From assembly GCA_020832495.1 (NCBI GenBank), contig JAFIEP010000001.1:1-59044 (forward strand): a DNA stretch of 59,044 bases, given 5' to 3'. Below, piece after piece: positions 35,404-43,112 of this stretch; within the stretch, counting starts at the first letter, position 1; each line of letters starts with the position of its first letter. This DNA is from Acidimicrobiia bacterium (GTDB lineage: Bacteria > Actinomycetota > Acidimicrobiia > Acidimicrobiales > Acidimicrobilacustridaceae). Position numbers and translations under genes: made by a program. Below the pieces are notes generated by a model. It had not been told where the DNA came from. It saw only the letters and a program-made list of their open reading frames with translations, and made no database searches.

Positions 35404-36221
35404 GTCCGCACCAACAAGATGACGGCCACGACCACCAGCAGGGCGGCCACCACGCGACGGGTCACGACCGGCGGGAGGCGGTCGGCCACCTTTGCTCCCA
35501 CCAGGCCGCCTCCCAGGGCACCGAGGACCACGGCCACGGCCGTCGCCACCTCGACCCGTCCCTGTCGTGCGAAGACGATGAGACTGATGGTGGCGGTGAT
35601 GCCCACGGTGAACGTGGAGGTGGCGGCGGCCACCTTGACGGGGATGGCCATGGCCTCGCGCATGAGGGGCACCTTCAGGAAGCCGCCGCCCACGCCGGCG
35701 ATGCCCGACAGCACGCCGACGCCCACCATGCCGGCCAATCCCTGACCGACGTTGCGGGCCTCGTAGGGCACCATGCCCGGACCCAGCCGGTAGGCACCGC
35801 TCAGGGTGCCGGGCCACTCACCGGGCGCCTCGAAGTCGAACAGTGGATGGGGCGGCCGGCGTACGCCGGCACCTCGGAACGCCAACGCGGCGGCGCCGAG
35901 GGCCACCACCGCCAGTCCCACGCTCACCACCCGGGGGGCGATGGCCGTCGACACGATGGCCCCGACGAGCGCACCGCTGCCCGCTGCGGCCTCGACGGTG
36001 ACCCCCAGACGGTGGTGCACCAGCCCACTGGCCAGCTGCGCGGGTCCGGCAGCCACCGAACCGGACACCACTGCCAAGGCGCCGAGTGGGGCAGCGAGCT
36101 CCACCGGCGCACCGAGCACCAGCAACAGGGGGACGAGGAACAGTGCGCCGCCCAGACCCCCCAGCGTGCCCAGCGAGGCTGCGCCGAACGACAGGGCGAC
36201 CAGCACCGCCGTCGACGGCAT
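35400..36221 (-). CDS. TauE/SafE family membrane exporter
   Basis: A 273-residue polytopic protein with about eight helices in two pseudo-repeats (SFGAASLGTLGGLGGALFLVPLLL near the start and GVLSGIAGVGGGFLKVPLM later), the hallmark GGxxGxGGG-type pattern of the sulfite exporter TauE/SafE (TSUP) family. The substrate could be sulfite, sulfonates or another anion. ATG 36221 is 4 nt after the stop of the GH13 gene, so the two are probably cotranscribed; a functional link is not obvious. Confidence 0.85.
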   Translation of the reverse strand: MPSTAVLVALSFGAASLGTLGGLGGALFLVPLLLVLGAPVELAAPLGALAVVSGSVAAGPAQLASGLVHHRLGVTVEAAAGSGALVGAIVSTAIAPRVVSVGLAVVALGAAALAFRGAGVRRPPHPLFDFEAPGEWPGTLSGAYRLGPGMVPYEARNVGQGLAGMVGVGVLSGIAGVGGGFLKVPLMREAMAIPVKVAAATSTFTVGITATISLIVFARQGRVEVATAVAVVLGALGGGLVGAKVADRLPPVVTRRVVAALLVVVAVILLVRT

Positions 36222-36225
36222 GATC

Positions 36226-37881
36226 TCAGGTCCGTGCGGGACGGACGACGAGTGCCCCGTCGGGCGGGACGACACCGTCGAAGGAGCGCTGTTCGAGCGA
36301 GGCGTCGGTGGCCACCTCGACGGTGCCGTCGATGCCGTCGACGTGCTGTGGTCGGTCGGAGAAGTTGACCATCACCACCCGCTCGTCGTCACCTGCCACC
36401 CGACGCCAGGCCACCACCGACTCGTGGTGGGCGGCGGCGCCGGTCCCGGTGTCGCCTGGGGCCGGACGCGCGCCCACGTCGAGCAGCGACAGGGAGCCCG
36501 ACCGCAGTGCCGGGCTGGCCCGACGGGCGGCGATCAGGCGCCGGTAGAGATGCAGGATCGACGACGGGTCGTCTCTTTGGGTGGCGACGTCGGTCACCTC
36601 GGTGGCAGGAGCGAAGGGGAGCCACGGCGTGGCGCCACGCCAGCCGTGGTCGGCGTCGGACGTCCACGGGATGGGTGCACGACAGCCGTCGCGCCCGCCG
36701 GGGTCGACCACCGCCTCGGAGGGCACCTCGGCGTCGATCATGCCGATCTCCTCGCCGGCGTAGAGGAACGGGGTACCACGCAAGCCGAGTAGCAGGACCG
36801 CCGCGGCGCGGGCGATGGCCTCGGAGCCGCCGTAGCGGGTGCGGTGTCGCGGGTTGTCGTGGTTCGACAGCACCCACGTCGGCCACGCACCGCGAGGGCC
36901 GAGTTCGGCCTCGGTGCGCTCGATCTGGCGTCGCCACGACCCGGCGTCCCAGGGGGCATAGAGCGGCGGGAAGTTGAAGCAGAGATGCAGCTCGTCGCCG
37001 TTGCCGTAGTACTCGGCCACCAGTGAGGTGTCGAGGAGGTAGATCTCGCCGACCATCATGCGGTCGCCCGGGTAGGCGTCGAGCAGGGCCCGGATGTCGG
37101 CCAGCAGCGGGTGGGTTGCGGGATCGTGGTGCAGGGCCACGTGGGGGATGGGGAGCAGGTCGGGGTCGTCGTCGGGGAGGGCTGGGTCCTTGCCGATGAG
37201 GTGGACGACGTCAGCGCGGAACCCGTCGACGCCGAGGTCCAACCAGAACCGCAGGACGTCGTGCATCGCAGCCACCACCTCGGGATTGGCCCAGTTCAGG
37301 TCGGGCTGCGCCGAGAGGAAGCAGTGCAGGTAGTACTCCCCGGATGCCTCGTCGAGGGTCCACGCCGGGGTGTCGCCCCACGAGGCCACCCAGTTGTTCG
37401 GCGGCCCCCCGTCGGGACCCGGGGGGCGCCAGATGTACCAGTCGCGCATGGGGTGGTCGGGCGAGCTGCGCGCGGCGCGGAACCAGTCGTGGGCGTCGGA
37501 GGTGTGGTTGGGCACGAAGTCCACGATGACCCGCAGGCCCAACTCGTGGGCCTCGTCGATGAGCGCCTTGGCGTCGTCGAGCGTGCCGAAGAGCGGGTCC
37601 ACGTCGCAGTGGTCGGAGATGTCATACCCGAAGTCGGCCATGGGGGAGCGGTAGACCGGTGACAGCCAGATGGCGTCCACGCCCAACCAGACGAGGTGGT
37701 CGAGGTGCGCCCGGATCCCGTCGATGTCTCCGATGCCGTCGCCGTTGCTGTCGGCGAACGATCGTGGATAGATCTGGTAGGCGACGATGGACTGCCACCA
37801 GGGGGGGTGAGATGCCATGGCGTTGTCGGAGACGTGGTCAGTGACGGTGGTCTGTGGAGGCGGGTTGGTGGAGCCGGGCAC
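36226..37881 (-). CDS. GH13 alpha-glucosidase / oligo-1,6-glucosidase
   Basis: A 551-residue alpha-amylase-family enzyme. WWQSIVAYQIYPRSFADSNGDG is the typical start of GH13 subfamily enzymes; VDFVPNHTS, DGFRADVVHLIGKD (nucleophile Asp), MVGEIY (acid/base Glu) and LSNHDNPRH (transition-state Asp) are the four conserved regions. No signal peptide: cytoplasmic hydrolysis of malto- or isomalto-oligosaccharides or trehalose-type sugars. I chose GTG 37881, 8 nt after a TAGGAT hexamer; an ATG 20 codons later (MASHPPWW) is also plausible. Confidence 0.85.
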   Translation of the reverse strand: MPGSTNPPPQTTVTDHVSDNAMASHPPWWQSIVAYQIYPRSFADSNGDGIGDIDGIRAHLDHLVWLGVDAIWLSPVYRSPMADFGYDISDHCDVDPLFGTLDDAKALIDEAHELGLRVIVDFVPNHTSDAHDWFRAARSSPDHPMRDWYIWRPPGPDGGPPNNWVASWGDTPAWTLDEASGEYYLHCFLSAQPDLNWANPEVVAAMHDVLRFWLDLGVDGFRADVVHLIGKDPALPDDDPDLLPIPHVALHHDPATHPLLADIRALLDAYPGDRMMVGEIYLLDTSLVAEYYGNGDELHLCFNFPPLYAPWDAGSWRRQIERTEAELGPRGAWPTWVLSNHDNPRHRTRYGGSEAIARAAAVLLLGLRGTPFLYAGEEIGMIDAEVPSEAVVDPGGRDGCRAPIPWTSDADHGWRGATPWLPFAPATEVTDVATQRDDPSSILHLYRRLIAARRASPALRSGSLSLLDVGARPAPGDTGTGAAAHHESVVAWRRVAGDDERVVMVNFSDRPQHVDGIDGTVEVATDASLEQRSFDGVVPPDGALVVRPART

Positions 37882-37889
37882 GATCGGGC

Positions 37890-37895
37890 ATCCTA
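37890..37895 (-). promoter_or_regulatory. -10 element TAGGAT
   Basis: On the minus strand TAGGAT precedes GTG 37881 by 8 nt, the same arrangement as the other near-leaderless starts in the window. Confidence 0.45.
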
Positions 37896-37992
37896 CAGGG
37901 GCCGCCATGGTGGGTCGGGCGAGCGCGCGTTGCGTGATCGCCCGAGTACTCGTCGCCCCTGCGTCGGGTGTCGGTGGGTGGGGCGGACCGGT

Positions 37993-37998
37993 TAGAGT
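37993..37998 (+). promoter_or_regulatory. -10 element TAGAGT
   Basis: TAGAGT followed by 6 nt and the GTG at 38005. The GTG opens only a five-codon frame; the message then reaches the ribosome-binding site of the zinc-finger-like gene at 38035. Confidence 0.5.
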
Positions 37999-38004
37999 GA
38001 ACTC

Positions 38005-38022
38005 GTGACACCATTTGCATGA
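38005..38022 (+). CDS. Possible five-codon leaderless leader peptide
   Basis: GTG ACA CCA TTT GCA TGA, coding MTPFA, starts exactly where transcription is expected from TAGAGT. It ends 12 nt before the next GTG, across the GGGAG ribosome-binding site. It may be a regulatory micro-ORF or chance; nothing beyond position supports it. Confidence 0.3.
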   Translation: MTPFA

Positions 38023-38034
38023 CGGGAGTGGCCC

Positions 38035-38217
38035 GTGAAAAAGGGGCGGCATCGGCGCTTCGAAGAAGCCCGAGCACTGAAGCGAACGACGATCGACCTC
38101 GAGGAGCTGCTCGCTGAGCCTCGGTCCGAGCCCTGCCCCGAGTGTGGTGCCGAGCCGGACGCGGACCACGCGAGCTGGTGCCTCTACGAAGAGGCTGACG
38201 AGTTCGAGGACGACTGA
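38035..38217 (+). CDS. Small acidic protein with a zinc-knuckle motif
   Basis: A 60-residue protein from GTG 38035 with GGGAG upstream. The N-terminus is basic (VKKGRHRRFEEARALKR), the C-terminus acidic (YEEADEFEDD), and the middle CPECGAEPDADHASWC offers C, C, H and C ligands for one zinc. The function is unknown to me. It is divergent from the GH13 gene. Confidence 0.65.
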   Translation: MKKGRHRRFEEARALKRTTIDLEELLAEPRSEPCPECGAEPDADHASWCLYEEADEFEDD

Positions 38218-38371
38218 TGCCTACAACCGAGTGGCTGGCCCGTCGGATGGTCGGAGCCTCGGCGTCGGGCGGTCACGGCCTCGGTCCTGACGGGGACAAG
38301 GCGTCATCGACGACGCCATTCGGCCGATAGCAGTAGGAATCGGGCCACACGAGGACATCGGGAGGACCTGG

Positions 38372-38776
38372 GTGCTGGATCTACTCTTCGGGCCGCAGCG
38401 GTCGGTGGCGCGTCGACTCTGCGTGGTCACGGCGGGTGTGATGGTGCTGTTGGGGTTGACGGTGGCGGTCACGTCCAAGGTGGCCGAGGGCATCGCCATC
38501 GTGGCGCTCGGGGTGGTGGCCACCGCAGTGTTGGCCCGCGACGCCGAGGTGCGCACGGCACGAGCGGCATCGAGCGAGGTGCTCGGCCGGTTGCCCGAGA
38601 GCGACCCGGAGGCGTTGCGCGAGTGGGTCGATCGGTCGCGTCACGAACCCGGTGGTCCGCTCGGCCACATCACCGGAGAGATCAGCAGCGAGGACCTGGC
38701 CCAGGCAGCCCGCGAGGCTCGCCAGGACGCTGTCCGCTTGGAAGGTGGCGAGTCCACCAGCGGCCCGACGAACTGA
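38372..38776 (+). CDS. Hypothetical membrane protein
   Basis: A 134-residue protein from GTG 38372, with GGGAGG upstream. Two hydrophobic helices (VVTAGVMVLLGLTVAVTS and GIAIVALGVVATAVLA, about residues 18-52) are followed by a soluble, charged C-terminal region of about 80 residues. I do not recognise it. It ends 2 nt before the converging McrC-like gene. The 154-nt gap before it shows only a possible TAGCAG/TAGGAA A/T-rich patch. Confidence 0.6.
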   Translation: MLDLLFGPQRSVARRLCVVTAGVMVLLGLTVAVTSKVAEGIAIVALGVVATAVLARDAEVRTARAASSEVLGRLPESDPEALREWVDRSRHEPGGPLGHITGEISSEDLAQAAREARQDAVRLEGGESTSGPTN

Positions 38777-38778
38777 CC

Positions 38779-39822
38779 TCAGCCAGTGGCGAGGGCCACG
38801 GCACGGGCGACCACGTCCGGTACGTCGTCGAGGTCCACCACCAGGCTCGACGGGGCGCTGCCGGCCCGAGCCGCAAGCTGCGCGGCCTCGCGTTCGAGTC
38901 CGCTCCGGTCGGGATCGAGCTGCTCGGGCACGTCGACGAGCAGGTTGCCGACCAGCACACCGCTGCGTCCCAGGCCGCTCGACGTCCGGTGGTTGGGGTG
39001 CTGGTACTGCACAGGGCCGGCGTACAGCCGATTCTGCTCGACGCCGATGGCCGGCAGGGCCTGGCCGATGCCCTCCAGTTCGGCCATGATCTCGACGAGC
39101 AGCGCGTGTTGGGCGAGCGTGCGCTGGTCGCAGACAGCGAGCAGCTCCACGGCGGTGAGGGGCTCGGCGGCGCGAGCCAACATGGAAATGGCCGGCTCGT
39201 AGCTGGACCGTTTCTTTCCCGAACGGGTGCGTTTCAGGGCCCGGGACCCCAGGGTGCCTCGGCTGACCCCTCGGAGCGAGGGGTGCTCGGCGTAGCGGGC
39301 GGCCAGGTTCCCGTTGTGGTTCGCGGCCTCGGCCTCGGCGTCGTCGAAGCGTGCCTGGGGGTCGAGTTCCTCGAGGGCGTCGCGGGCGGCGTCGCGCACC
39401 GTGAGCAGGGCGGCCACGAGCACCCGGTTCTGGTCGATGTCGTAGGCCCGCGACGGGGCGGCGCACACGAACAGGTCGGGGTCGCCGAACGACGAGGCCC
39501 GCGCCGACAGCGTCTCGCTCCACAACACCGGGCCGCGCAGCTCGCCGATACAGCGTTCGGCCTGGGTGCCCATGGCGGTGGCCAGGGCTCGCACGGTCTG
39601 GGGGAACCGGGCGAGCAGTTCCTCGGCCTCGGGTGAGGTGGCCACCACGCTGCCCACGTACTCCCGAGCGGCCTTCATGGGGAGACCGGTGAGCGCCGCC
39701 ACCGCTGCGGTGGGATGAAAGGGCCGGGACAGCCGATGCCAGAGTTCCTCGGTGGGGCTGATGCCGTCGGTGCGCGCCCGGGGGATGTCCCCCACCATGT
39801 CGAGGCGCGGGGCGGGTGACAC
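38779..39822 (-). CDS. McrC-like protein without a visible nuclease domain
   Basis: A 347-residue protein. Residues 94-140 (GELRGPVLWSETL, then FVCAAPSRAYDIDQNRVLVAAL) follow the order of the McrC core, where an LRG-strand segment, a C-x-YD-type segment and a D-x-x-x-NR-x-L-x-A-L helix occur. McrC ends in a PD-(D/E)xK nuclease; here I find no such motif. The rest is helical with a basic patch (KRTRSGKKRSS near 220) and AVELLAVCDQRTLAQHALLVEI. It lies 79 nt after the McrB-like ATPase. The family assignment is by eye and uncertain. Confidence 0.5.
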   Translation of the reverse strand: MSPAPRLDMVGDIPRARTDGISPTEELWHRLSRPFHPTAAVAALTGLPMKAAREYVGSVVATSPEAEELLARFPQTVRALATAMGTQAERCIGELRGPVLWSETLSARASSFGDPDLFVCAAPSRAYDIDQNRVLVAALLTVRDAARDALEELDPQARFDDAEAEAANHNGNLAARYAEHPSLRGVSRGTLGSRALKRTRSGKKRSSYEPAISMLARAAEPLTAVELLAVCDQRTLAQHALLVEIMAELEGIGQALPAIGVEQNRLYAGPVQYQHPNHRTSSGLGRSGVLVGNLLVDVPEQLDPDRSGLEREAAQLAARAGSAPSSLVVDLDDVPDVVARAVALATG

Positions 39823-39901
39823 GCTCAGTGGCCTCGTGGGCCGCTGCTCGGCGGCGGAGCGGTGGGAGCGGTCCGGGCGGCGGTCATCGTCGGGTGGGGG
39901 G

Positions 39902-40837
39902 TCACACGGCTAGTTCCACGCCGAGCACCTCACGGATGGTGCGCTGGGCCTCGAGGCGTTCGGGCTCGTCGAGGAGGCTGGCCACCATGCGGTAGAGCTG
40001 GGTCGCCCGGCGGTCCTCCATACCCTCGAACTGCGGCAGGAAGTAGGCGTAGAACACCTCGTAGAGGAGCCGACTCTCGGTGACGTCGTCCTTGGCCCGG
40101 CGGGCGGCGTAGCGGGCCGAGTCGAGGTAGATGGCCGGGCCGAGGTCGGAGAAGCGTCGCAACGGCAGCAGGCGCACCACCAGGCCGCCCGGGCCGTCCA
40201 GCAGCTCCTCGTAGGCGGCGTCGGGTGGGGTGCCCACCTCGATGAAGGCGAAGCGGCGCATGAGGGCGTAGGACATGTCGAACAGCAGGTTCTTGTCGAA
40301 CACGTTCATCGTGCCGATGATCCGCCAGTTGGCCGGCACGCGGATGACGTCGGTCTTCTCCGGGGGCTCCTCCCCGGGGGGCACGATCGACAGCGGGTTG
40401 GGTTGTCCCTTGCGCTTGAAGGGGAGCACCACCGACGAGCCCGACAGCACGGTGAAGAGCTGGCCGAACGCCCGGTCGAAGTTGGATCGGTTCATCTCGT
40501 CGATCACCAGCCAGCGACCCGACTCGATGGCGTCCACGAACAGCCCCGGCCGGTAGATGAGCCCGTCGGCGGTGGGTTGCAGGCCGCCGATCGTCTCGAA
40601 CGTGGTCCACTCGCTGGTGGCGGTGGTCGGCAGGTAGCCGGTGCAGAACATGGCTTCCTGGGCCACCTCGGCCGCCACGTAGGCCAGCGTGGTCTTCCCC
40701 GTCCCCGGGGGTCCGGTGAGGATGATGTGCTTGCCGGCGTCGATGGCGGCCACCACCTGGTCGATGACGTGCTCGGGCATGATGAGCCCGTGGCGCTCGG
40801 CGGCCCGGTTCACCTCGACGGCGTTGAACATCTTCAT
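39902..40837 (-). CDS. McrB-like AAA+ ATPase
   Basis: A 311-residue single AAA+ domain. Walker A is GPPGTGKTT (42-50), Walker B and the McrB-type extension are WLVIDEMNRSNFDRAFGQLF (109-128), and the McrB consensus loop is IIGTMNVFDKN (173-183), followed by ALMRRFAFIEV with arginine fingers. MoxR proteins carry different sequence after Walker B, so I place it with McrB. It has no N-terminal DNA-binding domain. McrB hydrolyses GTP; GTP against ATP use here is unknown. The ATG (GGAGG upstream) overlaps the Cys-rich gene's stop. Confidence 0.8.
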   Translation of the reverse strand: MKMFNAVEVNRAAERHGLIMPEHVIDQVVAAIDAGKHIILTGPPGTGKTTLAYVAAEVAQEAMFCTGYLPTTATSEWTTFETIGGLQPTADGLIYRPGLFVDAIESGRWLVIDEMNRSNFDRAFGQLFTVLSGSSVVLPFKRKGQPNPLSIVPPGEEPPEKTDVIRVPANWRIIGTMNVFDKNLLFDMSYALMRRFAFIEVGTPPDAAYEELLDGPGGLVVRLLPLRRFSDLGPAIYLDSARYAARRAKDDVTESRLLYEVFYAYFLPQFEGMEDRRATQLYRMVASLLDEPERLEAQRTIREVLGVELAV

Positions 40838-41607
40838 CCTGGTGGCCTCCGCAGCGACGCAGAACCGGCGCGTCGCGCCGGGTGAGGAAGTGGTTGATCC
40901 ATGACCCCCGCCTCTATGTGTGCTGCGAGTGCGCCATAGGCACGCTCGCCGATCAGCTCCACAAGATCATCGCGCATCGACACGTACACCGGTGTCGGCG
41001 AGTCGAAGGCCTGGGGTTCCTCGGTGCACCACCAGTGGAAGTCCTCGCCGCCCTCCCCCCAGTCCCGACGCTTCCACTCGCGCACCAGATAGGTGAGATG
41101 CCCGTGGTCGTCGCGGTGGTAGTCCACGTGGATCGGCAGCTGCCAGCAGACGGTGGGCTTCCAGTCGATGGGCCGCTCCCCGCGTGCCACCGCCGCCTGG
41201 TGCAGCGCACAGCCTGCCCCGTTCGGGTGGTCGGGGCGGTTCAAGAAGATGCAGGCGTCCTCGTGGAGGACCGTTGTCCACTCACCGTCGTCGTTCTTGG
41301 CAATGGGTCCGTCCCCGTCCTCGAGGACGTCGGCCAGCTGCCACTCACCGGGGCGCAGGGCGGCCACTCGCTCGAGCACCCGTTTTCGGTCGGCCTTGTC
41401 CACGAAGTGGGCGCCGTGGGTGCAGCAGCCGTGCTGGGCCTCGACAGCTGGCTCGGGTCCGATGCCCGGGCAGCCGTCGCCGTAGATGCAGCGCCACGAG
41501 CTGGTGAGGAAGGTCACGTCGAACTGGAACGTCTCTCCGTCGACCTCGATCGACAGCCACTGGTGAGGGTTGTGCCCGTCACCGGCAGCGGTCGGACTCG
41601 TCGTCAT
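40834..41607 (-). CDS. Cys-rich conserved hypothetical protein
   Basis: A 257-residue soluble protein. Conserved-looking cysteine groups: SWRCIYGDGCPGI, GCCTHGAHF, ACIFLNRP...GCALHQAA, VCWQLP and WWCTEEP, about nine cysteines with nearby His residues, suggesting bound metal (zinc or an Fe-S cluster). Acidic and aromatic regions such as VREWKRRDWGEGGEDFHWW follow. I recall similar unassigned proteins in actinobacteria. It is the first gene of the operon with the McrB-like and McrC-like genes, from ATG 41607, 7 nt after TACAGT. Confidence 0.65.
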   Translation of the reverse strand: MTTSPTAAGDGHNPHQWLSIEVDGETFQFDVTFLTSSWRCIYGDGCPGIGPEPAVEAQHGCCTHGAHFVDKADRKRVLERVAALRPGEWQLADVLEDGDGPIAKNDDGEWTTVLHEDACIFLNRPDHPNGAGCALHQAAVARGERPIDWKPTVCWQLPIHVDYHRDDHGHLTYLVREWKRRDWGEGGEDFHWWCTEEPQAFDSPTPVYVSMRDDLVELIGERAYGALAAHIEAGVMDQPLPHPARRAGSASLRRPPG

Positions 41608-41614
41608 GGCGCGG

Positions 41615-41620
41615 ACTGTA
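41615..41620 (-). promoter_or_regulatory. -10 element TACAGT, leaderless start
   Basis: On the minus strand TACAGT is followed by 7 nt and ATG 41607; it would drive the Cys-rich/McrB-like/McrC-like operon. Confidence 0.5.
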
Positions 41621-41663
41621 GTGCCCGGCTGCGGGGGCTCCGTCACCATGCGAAACTCCCTGC

Positions 41664-41879
41664 ATGGCAACGGATCTGGAGACCCTGGCCGACCGGCTGG
41701 AACAGCTCGAGGAGGACCTCGCCGAGGCGGCCATCGACCGCCTGCGCGCCGCGGTGGCCAACGGCAAGAGCGACGAGGACGCAGCGGCCATTGCTGCGGC
41801 CGAGGAGCGGACCATCACCAAGGCCCGACGCGCCGTGGCCAAAGCAGCTCACCTGTTGCGAGGCATGGACGCGGGGTGA
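41664..41879 (+). CDS. Small coiled-coil protein
   Basis: A 71-residue protein, nearly all helix with heptads (LETLADRLEQLEEDLAEAAIDRL) and an Ala-rich second half (DEDAAAIAAAEERTITKARRAVAKAAHLL). It has no cysteine and no membrane segment. I do not recognise it. It is divergent from the Cys-rich gene, with starts 57 bp apart, and is followed by a repeat region. Confidence 0.55.
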   Translation: MATDLETLADRLEQLEEDLAEAAIDRLRAAVANGKSDEDAAAIAAAEERTITKARRAVAKAAHLLRGMDAG

Positions 41880-41909
41880 GGTTGGTCGCCCCCGGCGGGG
41901 CCGCTCGGT

Positions 41910-42036
41910 GCGTCTGTGTGCTGTGAGGGACCGTATCGGTACTCGATTGCACGCAGAGCTGCTGGCGTGGCGGCGCTGGGGGCGTCTGTGTGCTGTGAGG
42001 GACCGTATGGGTACCTCGTTGCACGCAGAGCTTCTG
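41910..42036. repeat. Two 55-bp repeats with a 72-bp period
   Basis: A 55-bp unit beginning GCGTCTGTGTGCTGTGAGGG starts at 41910 and again at 41982; the first 27 bases are identical and the remainder differs at only a few positions (for example TATCGGTACTCG against TATGGGTACCTCG). The 17-bp spacer is unrelated. The array fills the gap between the coiled-coil gene and the stop of the LOG gene, and is not coding on either strand as far as I can see. Confidence 0.8.
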
Positions 42037-42039
42037 CGT
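42023..42039 (-). terminator. Hairpin at the end of the LOG gene
   Basis: ACGCAGA-GCT-TCTGCGT, a perfect 7-bp stem with a 3-nt loop, touches the stop of the LOG-family gene (42039-42041) and is formed by the end of the second 55-bp repeat. A candidate 3' end of the tkt-to-LOG message. Confidence 0.45.
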
Positions 42040-43112
42040 CAGCTCCGCTCCCGGCGGTTCAGGCGGTCCACCAGCCGCCGCAGGCGGGCGAAGCTGGCCC
42101 GGTCGAACACGAACGACAGGCGGGGGAGGTCCACCACGTCGTCGTCGGTGACCTCGGCGTCGGTGGCGTCGCAGCGCTCGATGCGGCCGCGCACGACGAT
42201 GTCGGCGAACTCGGCATTCAGCTCGGCGAGCTCGTCGTCGTCGATCTCCCGGGTGCAGCGAATCACGAGCTGTCGCCCCACGTAGCGCATGGAGTGGTAG
42301 GTGTCGTAGAAGCCGAGGACTTCCTCGACGGCCTGCTCGGTGGTGGTGCAGATCTCGACGAAGGCCCGGTCGTCGGGCGACACCAGCCCTCGGTCGACGA
42401 GCTCCACCTCCACGAACGACGACCACGTCGCCCAGTAGGTGCTGCCCTCGGGCTCCAAGAGCACCACCGGGGCCAGTGGCGAACGACCGGTCTGCATGAG
42501 GGTGAGCAGCTCGAACGACTCGTCCATGGTGCCGAACCCGCCCGGTAGCAGGGCGAAGGCGTTCGACTCCTTCATGAAGGTGACCTTGCGGGTGAAGAAG
42601 TAGCGGAAGTTGATGAGCTTCGGGTCGCCGGCGAGCAGCGCGTTGGCCTCCGACTCGAAGGGCAGCAAGATGTTCACCCCGAAGGCCCGCTCCGCGCCGG
42701 CCCCCTCGACGCCAGCTTCCATGATGCCCGGGCCGGCACCGGTGATGACCATCCAGTCCTCGGCCGCCATGGCGGCGCCGAAGTCGCGGGCGGCGACGTA
42801 GGCCTCGTCGTCGAACTGGGTGCGAGCCGAGCCGAAGATCGACACCTTCGGGGTGTCCTTGTAGGGCTCGAACACGTGGAACGAGTAGCGCAGTTCCTTG
42901 AGTGCCGAGTTGACCAGCTTCAGGTCGGCCCGAGTGGCCGACTCACGGCCCATGCGCAGCGCGGACACCAACATCTCGAACACGAGGTCGCGATCGCGGT
43001 CGATGGATGCGGCGTCGATGAGGTCGGCCAAGGCCTCGTCGAGGTCGCTGTCGCCGGTGCGGTACCGGGCCCGCGACGGCGTGCCACGGCGCTGCCCGCC
43101 CGGTCGGTTCAT
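42039..43112 (-). CDS. LOG family protein (TIGR00730 Rossmann fold)
   Basis: A 357-residue protein. The central 180 residues are LOG/lysine-decarboxylase-like: VSIFGSARTQFDD, WMVITGAGPGIMEAGVEGA and LLPGGFGTMDESFELLTLMQTG with the PGGxGTxxE motif of cytokinin-nucleotide phosphoribohydrolases. It has extra helical sequence at the N-terminus and about 100 residues at the C-terminus, more like the larger bacterial LOG/Ppn nucleosidases that cleave nucleotides to base and ribose 5-phosphate. The ATG overlaps the fbiC stop (ATGA). Ribose 5-phosphate would feed the pentose phosphate genes at the operon start. Confidence 0.85.
   Translation of the reverse strand: MNRPGGQRRGTPSRARYRTGDSDLDEALADLIDAASIDRDRDLVFEMLVSALRMGRESATRADLKLVNSALKELRYSFHVFEPYKDTPKVSIFGSARTQFDDEAYVAARDFGAAMAAEDWMVITGAGPGIMEAGVEGAGAERAFGVNILLPFESEANALLAGDPKLINFRYFFTRKVTFMKESNAFALLPGGFGTMDESFELLTLMQTGRSPLAPVVLLEPEGSTYWATWSSFVEVELVDRGLVSPDDRAFVEICTTTEQAVEEVLGFYDTYHSMRYVGRQLVIRCTREIDDDELAELNAEFADIVVRGRIERCDATDAEVTDDDVVDLPRLSFVFDRASFARLRRLVDRLNRRERS

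Noticed and set aside
41910-42036. Possible CRISPR array
   Set aside because: Only two units of 55 bp with one 17-bp spacer and no cas genes; treated as an ordinary repeat pair.
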